Notes under the pieces: generated by a model
Database searches by the model: none
The model's input: the letters and a program-made list of their open reading frames with translations, nothing else
Told to the model about the DNA's origin: nothing
Translations under genes and position numbers: made by a program
Shown: in pieces, positions 22,174-30,301 of the stretch
Layout of the letters: each line of letters starts with the position of its first letter
How positions within the stretch are numbered: position 1 is the stretch's first letter
NCBI RefSeq assembly: GCF_002234375.1
Contig: NZ_NMQV01000004.1
Span: 1 to 64,000 of the forward strand
DNA length: 64,000 bases
Direction of reading: 5' to 3'
Origin: Pseudomonas fluvialis
GTDB taxonomy: Bacteria; Pseudomonadota; Gammaproteobacteria; Pseudomonadales; Pseudomonadaceae

Positions 22174-22299
22174 ATGCAAGGCAAGAAACCGGATCTTCTC
22201 TGGGTATTGGTCATTCTTCTCGGGCTCGGCCTAGTAACCACGGCCTACAGCCAGGCACTTTGGCAGCCACAGGCCGAGACCGTCATTCAGCAACCGTAG
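22174..22299 (+). CDS. 41-residue single-span membrane protein
   Basis: A small gene starting MQGKKPDLLWVLVILLGLG and ending ETVIQQP. It has a positively charged start, one hydrophobic span (about residues 8-24) and a polar tail, consistent with a small inner-membrane protein. A GGGGCAGGT segment precedes the ATG. Its last 13 bases overlap the end of the convergent cyclo-ligase gene. I recall similar short proteins in this position in other pseudomonads but cannot confirm it here. The function is unknown. The 284 bases upstream, back to the EVE gene start, show no other gene that I can support. Confidence 0.6.
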   Translation: MQGKKPDLLWVLVILLGLGLVTTAYSQALWQPQAETVIQQP

Positions 22300-22892
22300 C
22301 GGCGTTGCGCGGTGATCACGCCGTGCAACGGTACGTCCCAGCTGGCCAGCGGCAGGCAGGCAACCTTCTGGCACTCATGAGCCAGGCCGAACAGACGCGG
22401 CCCGAGCAGGCGCTTGCGGCGCTGGCGATAGGCCAGGCTGCGGTCGTAGAAGCCGCCGCCCATGCCCAGGCGGCCACCCTGTTCATCGAAACCCACCAAC
22501 GGCAGCAGCAACAGGTCGAGTGCCCACAGTGGGCGTTGCCGGGCGCGATTCGGGCGCGGTTCGGCTATGCCGAAACGGTTGCGTTGCAGGCGCTCGCCAG
22601 GCAATAGGCGCTGCATGCGCATGTGCGTGCGCGGCCAGCTGGCCAGTACCGGCAGGTAGGTATGCTTGCCGCGGCGCTGAGCGGCGCGCAGCAGGGGTTG
22701 CGGGTCGATTTCGCCATCGTTGGGCAAATACAGCGCGATGTGTCGGGCGCGGCGGAAATTGGGATGTTGCGCCAGTTGCCGATACAGACCGAGGCTGGCC
22801 TGCCGTTGTTCCAGCCGGCTCAGCGCGCGGCGCGCTTCGCGCAGCTGGCGGCGCAGGCTATGGCGGGTAGGCTGTTCGGTAGGGATGGACAT
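22287..22892 (-). CDS. fau: 5-formyltetrahydrofolate cyclo-ligase
   Basis: A 201-residue enzyme (YgfA/FAU family) that converts 5-formyl-THF to 5,10-methenyl-THF with ATP. Motifs are the N-terminal RRQLREARRALS, IALYLPNDGEIDPQPL, the substrate loop LLLLPLVGFDEQGGRLGMGGGFYDR and a C-terminal VPLHGVIT. I chose ATG 22892 because the longer upstream frame would run into 6S RNA. The gene lies directly downstream of the 6S RNA gene on the same strand, the arrangement known from E. coli and Pseudomonas, so both are probably on one primary transcript. Confidence 0.92.
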   Translation of the reverse strand: MSIPTEQPTRHSLRRQLREARRALSRLEQRQASLGLYRQLAQHPNFRRARHIALYLPNDGEIDPQPLLRAAQRRGKHTYLPVLASWPRTHMRMQRLLPGERLQRNRFGIAEPRPNRARQRPLWALDLLLLPLVGFDEQGGRLGMGGGFYDRSLAYRQRRKRLLGPRLFGLAHECQKVACLPLASWDVPLHGVITAQRRYGC

Positions 22893-22899
22893 CCTGAAA

Positions 22900-23078
22900 G
22901 AGGCTCCCCGGTAGTGCCGCTGTCGGTTTAGCCCTTGAACCCGAAAGTTCAAGGTGGAGGTGACACAAGGCGTTAAGGCTTTCCGTCGGGCGGACATGCA
23001 CACCGGCCTTGGTGGCACCCCCGTGGTTGTGCGTATCGGCTCAGGGACATCACCGACTGGCCAACACCCCAGGGATGT
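22900..23078 (-). ncRNA. ssrS: 6S RNA
   Basis: About 179 nucleotides transcribed towards the cyclo-ligase gene. The transcript contains segments that line up with E. coli 6S RNA: CCAGTCGGTGATGTCCCTGA-GCCGATA near the 5' side, TCCGCCCGACGGAAAGCCTTAA in the middle and CACCTTGAACTTTCGGGTTCAAGGG near the 3' side. The 5' CATCCCTGGGGTGTT and 3' GGCACTACCGGGGAG ends can pair to form the closing stem. 6S RNA imitates an open promoter and holds sigma70 RNA polymerase in stationary phase. Ends are estimated from the -10 box and the stem. Confidence 0.93.
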
Positions 23079-23082
23079 GCGG

Positions 23083-23088
23083 ATTATA
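23083..23088 (-). promoter_or_regulatory. -10 box of the 6S RNA promoter
   Basis: A perfect TATAAT on the minus strand, six to seven bases upstream of the predicted 5' end of 6S RNA. No good -35 hexamer is seen at the usual spacing. It lies between the zapA stop and the RNA. Confidence 0.7.
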
Positions 23089-23129
23089 CCGCCATCTGCC
23101 TGCGCGTCGGTTGCCGTTTGCTAAAAAAC

Positions 23130-23450
23130 TCAGAACAGGCTGCGGGTGTCCTGCTCGCTATCGCCCAGCGCCTGTTCGACCTTGTCGAGCAGATCACGTA
23201 CCTGTTGCTGGGTATCGCTGGCTTCTTGGTCGAGGCGATCCTGCTTGTGCAGCAGGTCGTGGGTGATATTCAGTGCGGCCATCACGGCAATCCGGTCGGC
23301 GCCGATCACCTTGCCGCTGGAGCGGATCTCGCGCATTTTGCCGTCCAGATAGCGCGCCGCGCTTTCCAGGTTGCCGCGCTGCTCTGGCGGGCAGGCAATG
23401 CAGTATTCCTTGTCGAGAATGTGCACGGTGACGGTATTGGCTTGGCTCAT
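23130..23450 (-). CDS. zapA: Cell division protein ZapA
   Basis: A 106-residue cytoplasmic protein that crosslinks FtsZ filaments at the division ring. The N-terminal globular part has VTVHILDKEYCIACP and LDGKMREIR; the C-terminal half is a coiled coil (about residues 60-100), as in ZapA generally. The ATG at 23450 gives the canonical start MSQANTVTV; the open frame extends further upstream through the preceding gene but is not expected to be used. The start overlaps the upstream coiled-coil gene (ATGA), and 6S RNA follows, as is usual for zapA. Confidence 0.92.
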   Translation of the reverse strand: MSQANTVTVHILDKEYCIACPPEQRGNLESAARYLDGKMREIRSSGKVIGADRIAVMAALNITHDLLHKQDRLDQEASDTQQQVRDLLDKVEQALGDSEQDTRSLF

Positions 23451-23656
23451 GTGTCCTGCTCCAGGGCCTTGAGGCGAGAAATCATCGCTTCGACCTTCTG
23501 ACGGGCGGTTTCGTTCTTTTCGATCAGTTGGGCACGTTCCTCGCGCCAGGCCTTCTCGTTGGCCTGCAACAGGCGATTGTGTGCCTTCAGCTGCTCCACG
23601 CGACGCAGCAACTGGTCCAGCTTGGCGGTCAGACTCTGCAGGTCGGTATTGGGCAT
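23447..23656 (-). CDS. Small coiled-coil protein of the TIGR02449 family (ZapB-like)
   Basis: A 69-residue protein that is nearly all coiled coil (LTAKLDQLLRRVEQLKAHN and on to the end). The family is found directly upstream of zapA in gammaproteobacteria and is suspected to act with ZapA in division, as ZapB does in E. coli; that role is inferred. The ATG at 23656 starts MPNTDLQSL; an in-frame TTG at 23677 is less likely. A TATAGT hexamer at 23686-23691 on the minus strand is a possible -10 box. The stop overlaps the zapA start. Confidence 0.82.
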   Translation of the reverse strand: MPNTDLQSLTAKLDQLLRRVEQLKAHNRLLQANEKAWREERAQLIEKNETARQKVEAMISRLKALEQDT

Positions 23657-23803
23657 GGGGTCTTTCTTCGCTGCCAAATGGCGCGACTATAGCGCAAGCC
23701 AGGCGTGGGCGCATGGGCTGGCGTGATTGGTCTTGGCCCGTGGCGGGGTGCTAGGATAGCGGCCTTCCAATCCAGTGATTGCGCCGAGTGGCGTCCCTTG
23801 CCC

Positions 23804-24358
23804 ATGTCCGAATCCCGTTCTGCCTATTCCGCCTTTGCCGACCTGCTGGCCACCTGCGAGCAGCCTGTTTCCCCCGCCGAACTGCATGGCCTGCTGGTCG
23901 GGCGCAGTTGTGCCGGCGCGGGCTTTGCCGCAGAGGGTTGGTTGCAGGATGCTGTCGAGCTGCTCGGCGAGCCACTGCCCGATACGGTACGCCAGGCCCT
24001 GCTGGGCTTGCAGGACATGCTCCGCAACGAGCTGGCCGGCGGCGAGATGGCGCTGCTGGTGATGCTGCCCGACGACGAGCAGCCGTTGTTGCAGCGCGCC
24101 CAGGCCATGGGCCAGTGGTGTCAGGGCTTCCTCACCGGCTTTGGCCTGACCGCCGGTGACCGCGCGCTGTCTGGCGAAGCGGTCGAGGTGCTCGAGGACC
24201 TGGCGTCGATTGCCCAGGTCGAGGAAGCGCTGGAAGAGTCCGAGGACGGCGAGAGCGATTTCATGGAGGTCATGGAATACCTGCGGGTTGCCCCGCTGTT
24301 GCTGTTCGCTGAGTGTGCCGCGCCCCTGGCGGCCGAGAATAAGCCGGCCCTGCACTGA
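23804..24358 (+). CDS. UPF0149 (YgfB/YecA-like) family protein
   Basis: A 184-residue acidic cytoplasmic protein of the YgfB family. Typical features are the opening [26 protein letters not shown], the [11 protein letters not shown] helix and the acidic [19 protein letters not shown] end. In P. aeruginosa the homologue is, as I recall, linked to beta-lactam tolerance through control of the amidase AmpDh3; whether that holds here is not shown. ATG 23804 matches the usual N-terminus. It is followed after ten bases by pepP, its standard partner upstream of the ubiH genes. Confidence 0.88.
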   Translation: MSESRSAYSAFADLLATCEQPVSPAELHGLLVGRSCAGAGFAAEGWLQDAVELLGEPLPDTVRQALLGLQDMLRNELAGGEMALLVMLPDDEQPLLQRAQAMGQWCQGFLTGFGLTAGDRALSGEAVEVLEDLASIAQVEEALEESEDGESDFMEVMEYLRVAPLLLFAECAAPLAAENKPALH

Positions 24359-24368
24359 GGTTGTTCGC

Positions 24369-25703
24369 ATGTCGCGTATTCCCAAGGCTGAATATGCCCG
24401 TCGGCGCAAGGCGCTGATGGCGCAGATGGAACCCAACAGCATCGCCATCCTGCCGGCGGCGCCGGTGTATATCCGCAACCGCGACGTCGAGCATGTGTAT
24501 CGCCAGGACAGCGACTTCCAGTACCTCACCGGCTTCCCCGAACCGGAGGCGGTGCTGGCGCTGATTCCCGGCCGCGAGCATGGCGAGTACGTACTGTTTT
24601 GCCGCGAGCGCAATCCCGAGCGTGAGCTGTGGGATGGTCTGCGCGCCGGCCAGGAAGGTGCGGTCAGCCAGTATGGCGCCGACGACGCCTTCCCGATTGG
24701 CGATATTGACGACATTCTGCCCGGGTTGATCGAGGGGCGTGATCGCGTCTACTACGCCATTGGCTGTAATCAGGAGTTCGACCACCGGCTGATGGAGTGG
24801 ATCAACCTGATCCGTTCCAAGGCCCGCCAGGGCGCGCAGCCGCCCAACGAATTTGTCGCCCTCGACCATCTGTTGCACGACATGCGCCTGTACAAGAGCG
24901 CGGCCGAGGCCAAGGTGATGCGCGAGGCCGCTGAGATCAGCGCGCGTGCCCATGTCCGGGCCATGCAGGCGTGCCGCGCCGGCCTGTACGAGTACCATCT
25001 GGAAGCCGAGCTGGACTACGAGTTCCGCAAGGGCGGGGCGAAGATGCCGGCCTACGGCTCGATTGTCGCTGCCGGACGCAATGCCTGCATCCTGCATTAC
25101 CGCGAGAATGATGCACCGCTCAAGGACGGCGACCTGGTGCTGATCGACGCCGGTTGCGAGATCGACTGCTACGCCAGCGACATCACCCGCACCTTCCCGG
25201 TCAGCGGCAGCTTCTCGGCCGAGCAGAAGGCGATCTACGAGCTGGTGCTGGCCGCCCAGGAGGCCGCTTTCAAGGAAATCGCTCCGGGCAAGCACTGGAA
25301 TGAAGCGCACGAGGCGACGGTACGGGTGATCACCGCCGGCCTGCTCGAGCTGGGCCTGCTCGAAGGTGCGCTCGACGAGCTGATCGCCGCCGAGGCCTAC
25401 AAGCCCTTCTACATGCACCGCGCCGGCCACTGGCTGGGCATGGATGTGCACGACGTCGGCGACTACAAGGTCGGCGGCGAATGGCGCGTGCTCGAGCCGG
25501 GCATGGCGATGACGGTCGAGCCGGGTATCTATATCGCCGTGGACAACGAGCAGGTCGCCAAGAAATGGCGCGGCATCGGCGTGCGCATCGAAGATGACGT
25601 GCTGGTGACCAGGAGCGGCTGCGAGATCCTCACCGGCGGCGTGCCGAAAAGCATCGCCGAGATCGAGGCGCTGATGGCCGCCGCGCGCAACGGGGCTGCC
25701 TGA
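24369..25703 (+). CDS. pepP: Xaa-Pro aminopeptidase
   Basis: Cytoplasmic dimanganese aminopeptidase P, 444 residues, that removes N-terminal residues ahead of proline. The N-terminal domain (1-175) has the PepP opening IPKAEYARRRKALM; the pita-bread domain carries the metal ligands in LIDAGCEIDCYASDITRTFP-like strands, HWLGMDVHDVG, MTVEPGIY and GVRIEDDVL. The start at 24369 gives the normal length. It sits between the YgfB-type gene and ubiH with one base to the ubiH start codon region, as in many gammaproteobacteria. Confidence 0.95.
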   Translation: MSRIPKAEYARRRKALMAQMEPNSIAILPAAPVYIRNRDVEHVYRQDSDFQYLTGFPEPEAVLALIPGREHGEYVLFCRERNPERELWDGLRAGQEGAVSQYGADDAFPIGDIDDILPGLIEGRDRVYYAIGCNQEFDHRLMEWINLIRSKARQGAQPPNEFVALDHLLHDMRLYKSAAEAKVMREAAEISARAHVRAMQACRAGLYEYHLEAELDYEFRKGGAKMPAYGSIVAAGRNACILHYRENDAPLKDGDLVLIDAGCEIDCYASDITRTFPVSGSFSAEQKAIYELVLAAQEAAFKEIAPGKHWNEAHEATVRVITAGLLELGLLEGALDELIAAEAYKPFYMHRAGHWLGMDVHDVGDYKVGGEWRVLEPGMAMTVEPGIYIAVDNEQVAKKWRGIGVRIEDDVLVTRSGCEILTGGVPKSIAEIEALMAAARNGAA

Positions 25704-25704
25704 G

Positions 25705-26889
25705 ATGAGTCGTGTGCAGATCGCCATCGTCGGTGGGGGCCTGGTCGGTGCCAGCCTGGCGCTGGCGTTGCAGCAGGGCGCATTGCAGCGCGGCTGGCAG
25801 ATCGTGCTGATCGAGCCCTTTGCCCCGGGCAGCGATTACCAGCCGAGCTATGACGCGCGCAGCAGTGCGCTGTCCTACGGCACACGGCAGATCTACGAGC
25901 GCCTGGGCCTGTGGCCGCTCATCGCGCCGCGTGCCGAGCCGATCGACAGCATCCATGTTTCCGACCGTGGGCACTTTGCTGCGGCTCGCCTGTGCGCGGC
26001 GGATGAGGGCGTGCCGGCGCTGGGCTACGTGGTGGAAAACGCCTGGCTGGGGCACTGCCTGTGGCAGGCGCTCGACAAACGCGTGGTGCAGTGGCGCTGC
26101 CCGGCGCAGGTCGAGTCGTTGCAGCCGCTGGCCGATGGTTATGCCCTGCAGCTGGCCGACGGCCAGCGCCTGGAGTGTGATCTGGCGATCCTTGCTGACG
26201 GCGGGCGCTCGAACCTGCGCGAGCAGCTGGGTATCGCCGTGCGCGCCACGCCCTACGGGCAGACGGCGCTGATCGCCAATGTCAGCCCGGCCGAGCCACA
26301 TGCCAACCAGGCATTCGAGCGCTTCACCGATGCCGGGCCGATGGCCTTGCTGCCGCTGTCGGACAACCGCTGCGCGCTGGTCTGGACACGCCCGCATGAC
26401 GAAGCCTTGCGTCTGCAGCAGCTGGATGAGCGGGCCTTTCTCGGCGAACTGCAGGAGGCCTTCGGTTATCGCCTCGGCGCGTTGCGCCAGGTAGGCAGCC
26501 GCCACCTCTACCCGCTGACGCTGATCGAGGCCGAGGAACAGGTGCGTTCCCATCTGGTCTTGCTGGGCAATGCCGCGCACAGCCTGCATCCGATTGCCGG
26601 GCAGGGCTACAACCTGTCGCTGCGCGATGTGCTGGCGCTGGCCGACACCCTGCTCGCTGGCGACCCGCAGAACCTGGGAACACTGCCCGTACTGCAGGCC
26701 TATGTGCAGGCCCAACGCCTCGATCAGGACATGACGGTGGGCTTTTCCGACCGGGTGACCCGGCTGTTTTCCAATGCCCAGCCGCTGCTGGTCAGTGGGC
26801 GTAATCTCGGTTTGCTGGGGCTCGACCTGCTGCCGCCGGCCAAGCGCTGGTTTGCCCGCCAGGCCATGGGCCTGGGCACACGCTATTAG
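25705..26889 (+). CDS. ubiH: Ubiquinone biosynthesis FAD hydroxylase UbiH
   Basis: A 394-residue flavoprotein monooxygenase that hydroxylates the quinone ring during ubiquinone biosynthesis (2-polyprenyl-6-methoxyphenol step). The FAD-binding Rossmann motif is IVGGGLVGASLALAL; the DG motif is ADGGRSNLREQLG; the second FAD motif reads LLGNAAHSLHPIAGQGYNL, with Asn in place of the usual Asp as in other UbiH proteins. It starts one base after the pepP stop and is followed by a hotdog-fold gene and a second hydroxylase, the pepP-ubiH-ubiI cluster. Confidence 0.92.
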   Translation: MSRVQIAIVGGGLVGASLALALQQGALQRGWQIVLIEPFAPGSDYQPSYDARSSALSYGTRQIYERLGLWPLIAPRAEPIDSIHVSDRGHFAAARLCAADEGVPALGYVVENAWLGHCLWQALDKRVVQWRCPAQVESLQPLADGYALQLADGQRLECDLAILADGGRSNLREQLGIAVRATPYGQTALIANVSPAEPHANQAFERFTDAGPMALLPLSDNRCALVWTRPHDEALRLQQLDERAFLGELQEAFGYRLGALRQVGSRHLYPLTLIEAEEQVRSHLVLLGNAAHSLHPIAGQGYNLSLRDVLALADTLLAGDPQNLGTLPVLQAYVQAQRLDQDMTVGFSDRVTRLFSNAQPLLVSGRNLGLLGLDLLPPAKRWFARQAMGLGTRY

Positions 26890-26896
26890 GATGACC

Positions 26897-27379
26897 ATGA
26901 ACAAGCAACGTCTGGCTCGCAAGGCGCGCTTTCTGCGCTGGGCCATGAACTTCTACCCGCCGTACCTCGGCGCAGGTATCCGCATCCAGTCGCTGGCCGC
27001 AGACATGCGCCAGATCAGGGTGCGTATGGGGCTGGGCTGGTACAACCGCAATTACGTCGGCACCCAGTTCGGCGGTTCGTTGTATTCGATGACCGATCCG
27101 TTCTTCATGCTGATGATCATGGAGAACCTCGGGCGCGACTACATCGTCTGGGACAAGGCGGCCAACATCGAATTCGTCAGCCCCGGCAAGGGGCCGGTAT
27201 TTGCTGACTTCCACATTGACGAGCACCTGCTGGAGGAAATTCGCCAGCACACTGCCGCTGGCGACAAGTACCTGCCCAAGTTGCATGTGGAAGTGCGCGA
27301 TGGCGCCGGTACCCTGGTGGCGCGGGTGCAGAAGACTCTTTATGTGCGGCGCAAGCCGCAGGCGCGGCAGGCCGCGTAA
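26897..27379 (+). CDS. DUF4442 hotdog-fold protein
   Basis: A 160-residue protein of the DUF4442 thioesterase-like hotdog family. Visible are RVRMGLGWYNRNYVGTQFGG, which matches the active-site helix region of the family, and YIVWDKAANIEFVSPGKGP in the central sheet. A CoA or ACP thioesterase activity is possible but unproven. Two starts are close, ATG 26891 and ATG 26897; AGGA with a five-base spacer favours 26897. It lies between the two ubiquinone hydroxylase genes, which suggests co-expression rather than a known role in that pathway. Confidence 0.8.
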   Translation: MNKQRLARKARFLRWAMNFYPPYLGAGIRIQSLAADMRQIRVRMGLGWYNRNYVGTQFGGSLYSMTDPFFMLMIMENLGRDYIVWDKAANIEFVSPGKGPVFADFHIDEHLLEEIRQHTAAGDKYLPKLHVEVRDGAGTLVARVQKTLYVRRKPQARQAA

Positions 27380-27388
27380 GGACCAAGG

Positions 27389-28606
27389 ATGCAAGCGGAT
27401 CTGATCATCGTGGGCGCGGGGATGGTGGGCAGCGCCCTGGCCCTGGCGCTCAAGGACAGCGGCCTGAATATCCTGCTCCTGGATGGCGGCTCGATGGCGG
27501 TACGTCCGTTCAGCGGCGAAGCGCCTTTCGAGCCACGGGTCAGCGCCCTGTCGATGGCCAGCCAGCGCCTGCTGGAACGTTTGCAGGTCTGGCCGGGCGT
27601 GCAGGCCAGGCGGGCCAGCCCTTATGCGCAGATGCAGGTATGGGACGGCTCCGGTACTGGCAGCATCCACTTCTCCGCGGCCAGCGTGCATGCCGAGAGC
27701 CTCGGGCATATCGTCGAAAACCGTGTGGTGCAGGATGCCCTGCTGGAAGCCTTGTTCGACAGTGAGGTTGGCCTGTTGCCCAATGCACGCCTTGAACAGT
27801 TGCGCCGGGATGGCGATGACTGGCTGTTGCAGCTGGTCGATGGCCGGCAACTGCGTACGCCCTTGCTGGTGGCTGCCGATGGTGCCAATTCCAGCGTGCG
27901 GCAGATGGCCGGCTGTGCCACCCGCGAGTGGGACTACCTGCATCACGCCATCGTGACCAGCGTACGCTGCGCCGACGCGCATCAGGCTACGGCCTGGCAA
28001 CGCTTTACCGATGACGGCCCGCTGGCCTTCCTGCCGTTGCGCCGGGGCGAGGATGAGCGCTGGTGCTCGATCGTCTGGTCGACTGTGCCGGAAGAAGCCC
28101 GGCGTCTGATGGCGCTGGACGACCAGGCGTTCCGCCAGGCGTTGGGCAAGGCTTTTGAATGGCGCCTCGGCGAGGTACTGGAGGTCGATCCGCGGCTGTG
28201 CATTCCGTTGCGCCAGCGGCATGCCAAGCGCTATATCCAGCCTGGCCTGGCGTTGATCGGTGATGCCGCGCATACCATCCACCCGCTGGCCGGGCAGGGC
28301 GTCAACCTAGGCTTTCTGGATGCCGCCACCCTGGCCGAGGTGTTGCTGCATGCGTTGCGCCGTGGCGAACCGCTGGCCAGCGAGAAGACCTTGAGTCGTT
28401 TCGAGCGGCGGCGCATGCCGCACAACCTGGCCATGATGGCCGCCATGGAAGGCTTCCAGCGCCTGTTCCAGGCTGACCCGCTGAGCGTGCGCTGGTTGCG
28501 CAACAGCGGGCTGAACCTGGTCGATGGCCTGGCCGAAGCCAAGGCGTTGTTCGTGCGCCAGGCACTGGGCCTGAGTGGCGACCTGCCGGAGCTGTCCCGC
28601 CCCTGA
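27389..28606 (+). CDS. ubiI: Second UbiH/COQ6-family FAD hydroxylase (UbiI-like)
   Basis: A 405-residue flavoprotein monooxygenase of the UbiH/UbiI/UbiF family, expected to act in ubiquinone ring hydroxylation, most likely at C5. Motifs are the N-terminal IVGAGMVGSALALAL, the DG motif VAADGANSSVRQMAG and the full GDAAHTIHPLAGQGVNLGF FAD motif. It corresponds by position to the VisC/UbiI gene beside ubiH in other pseudomonads. UbiF or UbiM identity cannot be excluded by reading alone. The start is nine bases after the DUF4442 gene. Confidence 0.85.
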   Translation: MQADLIIVGAGMVGSALALALKDSGLNILLLDGGSMAVRPFSGEAPFEPRVSALSMASQRLLERLQVWPGVQARRASPYAQMQVWDGSGTGSIHFSAASVHAESLGHIVENRVVQDALLEALFDSEVGLLPNARLEQLRRDGDDWLLQLVDGRQLRTPLLVAADGANSSVRQMAGCATREWDYLHHAIVTSVRCADAHQATAWQRFTDDGPLAFLPLRRGEDERWCSIVWSTVPEEARRLMALDDQAFRQALGKAFEWRLGEVLEVDPRLCIPLRQRHAKRYIQPGLALIGDAAHTIHPLAGQGVNLGFLDAATLAEVLLHALRRGEPLASEKTLSRFERRRMPHNLAMMAAMEGFQRLFQADPLSVRWLRNSGLNLVDGLAEAKALFVRQALGLSGDLPELSRP

Positions 28607-28696
28607 TTGCGCGCTTTATGGTGGCCGCGTGATGTGTTGCCGAATGGGCGTTGCGCTGGCCGGCTAGAATGCCTGCCGATCGACAGGGAGGTGGGT

Positions 28697-30208
28697 ATGC
28701 CAGGCAAGCCGGGTGTTTTCGGGTGGATAGTGGTCGGGCTGTGCCTGTGGCTGGGCGCCGGGCTGGCCCATGCGGCGCCACTGGGGCTGTGCCTCGGGCA
28801 GCGCGGGCCGGCGCTGGACAGTGCGCCGGCGATGGCTGCCAAGGTCGAGCGTTTTCAACTGCTGGTCGAGGAGAACCTCAGCCTGCGCGCCCGTGCCCTG
28901 GTGTTCTTCCGTCAACTGAAAGCCCGCGAGCAGGCCGGCGAGCCGTTGTCCGGCGGCGACCTGCGTCGCCTCAACGAAGGCGCCGCGCAGTTGCTGGCGC
29001 AGCGCCAGGCGCTGTTGGCGCTGGCCCGCGAGCATGAGTGCTGGCTGGAGCGCGAGTTGCCCGGCGACGCCGCCCAAGCGCAGGTGCAGGCCAGCGGTAT
29101 CGGCATGTCGCTGGCGGCGGCGCTGCTGCTCTACGACAACTACCTGACCGTGGTCACGCTGTACAGCAGCAACCTGGAAATCCGTCAGCACCTCAATCGC
29201 CGTGACAGTGGCTTCGCCTTGCCGGCCGGCGCGCTCAATCGCATCGAGCGCTCCTTCAATTCGCCGCTCAAGCGTGCCCGCGTGCGGCGCGGCCTGGACT
29301 GGCTGGACGCACATGCCGCACAGCTGGCTGTGCTGGACGATGAGCAGCATCGCTACCTACGCGGGCTGATCGAACAGAGCCCGTCGCGGCGGCTGATCGG
29401 TCAGTTCCGCCCGGTGGGTTACGTGGGTGGGTTGGTGGACTTCTACAGTGGCTATTCGCTGGACACCCTGAACCTGCTGAAGAACGAAGGCGTCAACTTC
29501 TCCAGCCTGCTGTTCGGCAATGCCGTGGGCCTGGTGGAAACGCGCCGCGGCAAGCTATATGACCGGCGGGAGGTGCTGCTGGAGGTGTATGGCAGCCTGC
29601 AACCGGGCGACATTCTCCTGGAGAAAACCCCGTTCCGTCTGACCGATGCCTTTATCCCCGGGCATTGGGGACATGTGGCGGTGTGGGTGGGTAATGAGCA
29701 GCAGCTACGCGAGCTTGGGCTCTGGGAGCATCCGCTGGTGCGGCGCTACCACAAGGATATCCGCAAGGGCCGTGGCGTGGTCGAGGCCCTGCGCGCCGGG
29801 GTGAGCATGAGCAAACTCAAGCACTTCCTGAATGTCGATGACCTGGCGGTGCTGCGCCACGAGCAACTCAGCCCGGCACAGCGCCGTGACGTGGTGTTGC
29901 AGACCTTGCGCCAGGTAGGCAAGGCCTACGACTTCAACTTCGATGTGGAAACCACCGACCGTATCGTCTGTTCCGAGCTGGTCTACCACGCCTATGGTGA
30001 CCTGCGCTGGCCGGTGGCGCGGCACCTCGGCCGAGCCACCATCAGCCCGGATAATGTTGCGGTGCTGGCCACCGGGACCGGTCCCTTCGCGGTCACTCTG
30101 CTGTATCACCGTGGCCAGGCGGTGCGCGAGGACCCGCGCCAGCGCATGGCCGAACTGGTCCGAGATGAAGTGGTGCGGCGTGCGCGGGGTGAGCTAGCGC
30201 AGCGCTAG
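28697..30208 (+). CDS. YiiX/YebB-like NlpC/P60-superfamily exported protein
   Basis: A 503-residue exported protein: signal peptide (FGWIVVGLCLWLGAGLAHA, cleavage near AHA-APL), a helical middle part (about residues 40-270), and a C-terminal permuted papain-like domain. In that domain the His region is FIPGHWGHVAVWVG and the Cys region is DRIVCSELVYHAYGD, a pattern seen in YiiX/YebB proteins, which act as lipid- or peptide-bond hydrolases. The target is unknown. AGGGAGGT just before ATG 28697 decides the start; an in-frame GTG lies two codons upstream. It stands between ubiI and the iron transporter. Confidence 0.75.
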   Translation: MPGKPGVFGWIVVGLCLWLGAGLAHAAPLGLCLGQRGPALDSAPAMAAKVERFQLLVEENLSLRARALVFFRQLKAREQAGEPLSGGDLRRLNEGAAQLLAQRQALLALAREHECWLERELPGDAAQAQVQASGIGMSLAAALLLYDNYLTVVTLYSSNLEIRQHLNRRDSGFALPAGALNRIERSFNSPLKRARVRRGLDWLDAHAAQLAVLDDEQHRYLRGLIEQSPSRRLIGQFRPVGYVGGLVDFYSGYSLDTLNLLKNEGVNFSSLLFGNAVGLVETRRGKLYDRREVLLEVYGSLQPGDILLEKTPFRLTDAFIPGHWGHVAVWVGNEQQLRELGLWEHPLVRRYHKDIRKGRGVVEALRAGVSMSKLKHFLNVDDLAVLRHEQLSPAQRRDVVLQTLRQVGKAYDFNFDVETTDRIVCSELVYHAYGDLRWPVARHLGRATISPDNVAVLATGTGPFAVTLLYHRGQAVREDPRQRMAELVRDEVVRRARGELAQR

Positions 30209-30239
30209 GCAGGCGTGACAGCCTGTCGCACAAGTTTTA

Positions 30240-30269
30240 TTGAGAAGGCAAATAGGATTCACTATTATC
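30240..30269 (+). promoter_or_regulatory. Sigma70 promoter overlapped by a Fur-like site, iron transporter operon
   Basis: TTGAGA at 30240-30245 and TATTAT at 30263-30268 are separated by exactly 17 bases. The overlapping 19 bases 30251-30269 (AATAGGATTCACTATTATC) match about 11 of 19 positions of the Fur-box consensus GATAATGATAATCATTATC, mostly in the right half. The promoter is well supported; Fur control is inferred from the partial match and from the iron transport genes downstream. Confidence 0.6.
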
Positions 30270-30301
30270 ACCCTCGAATTTTACCTATCGAGGGGACTCC
30301 C

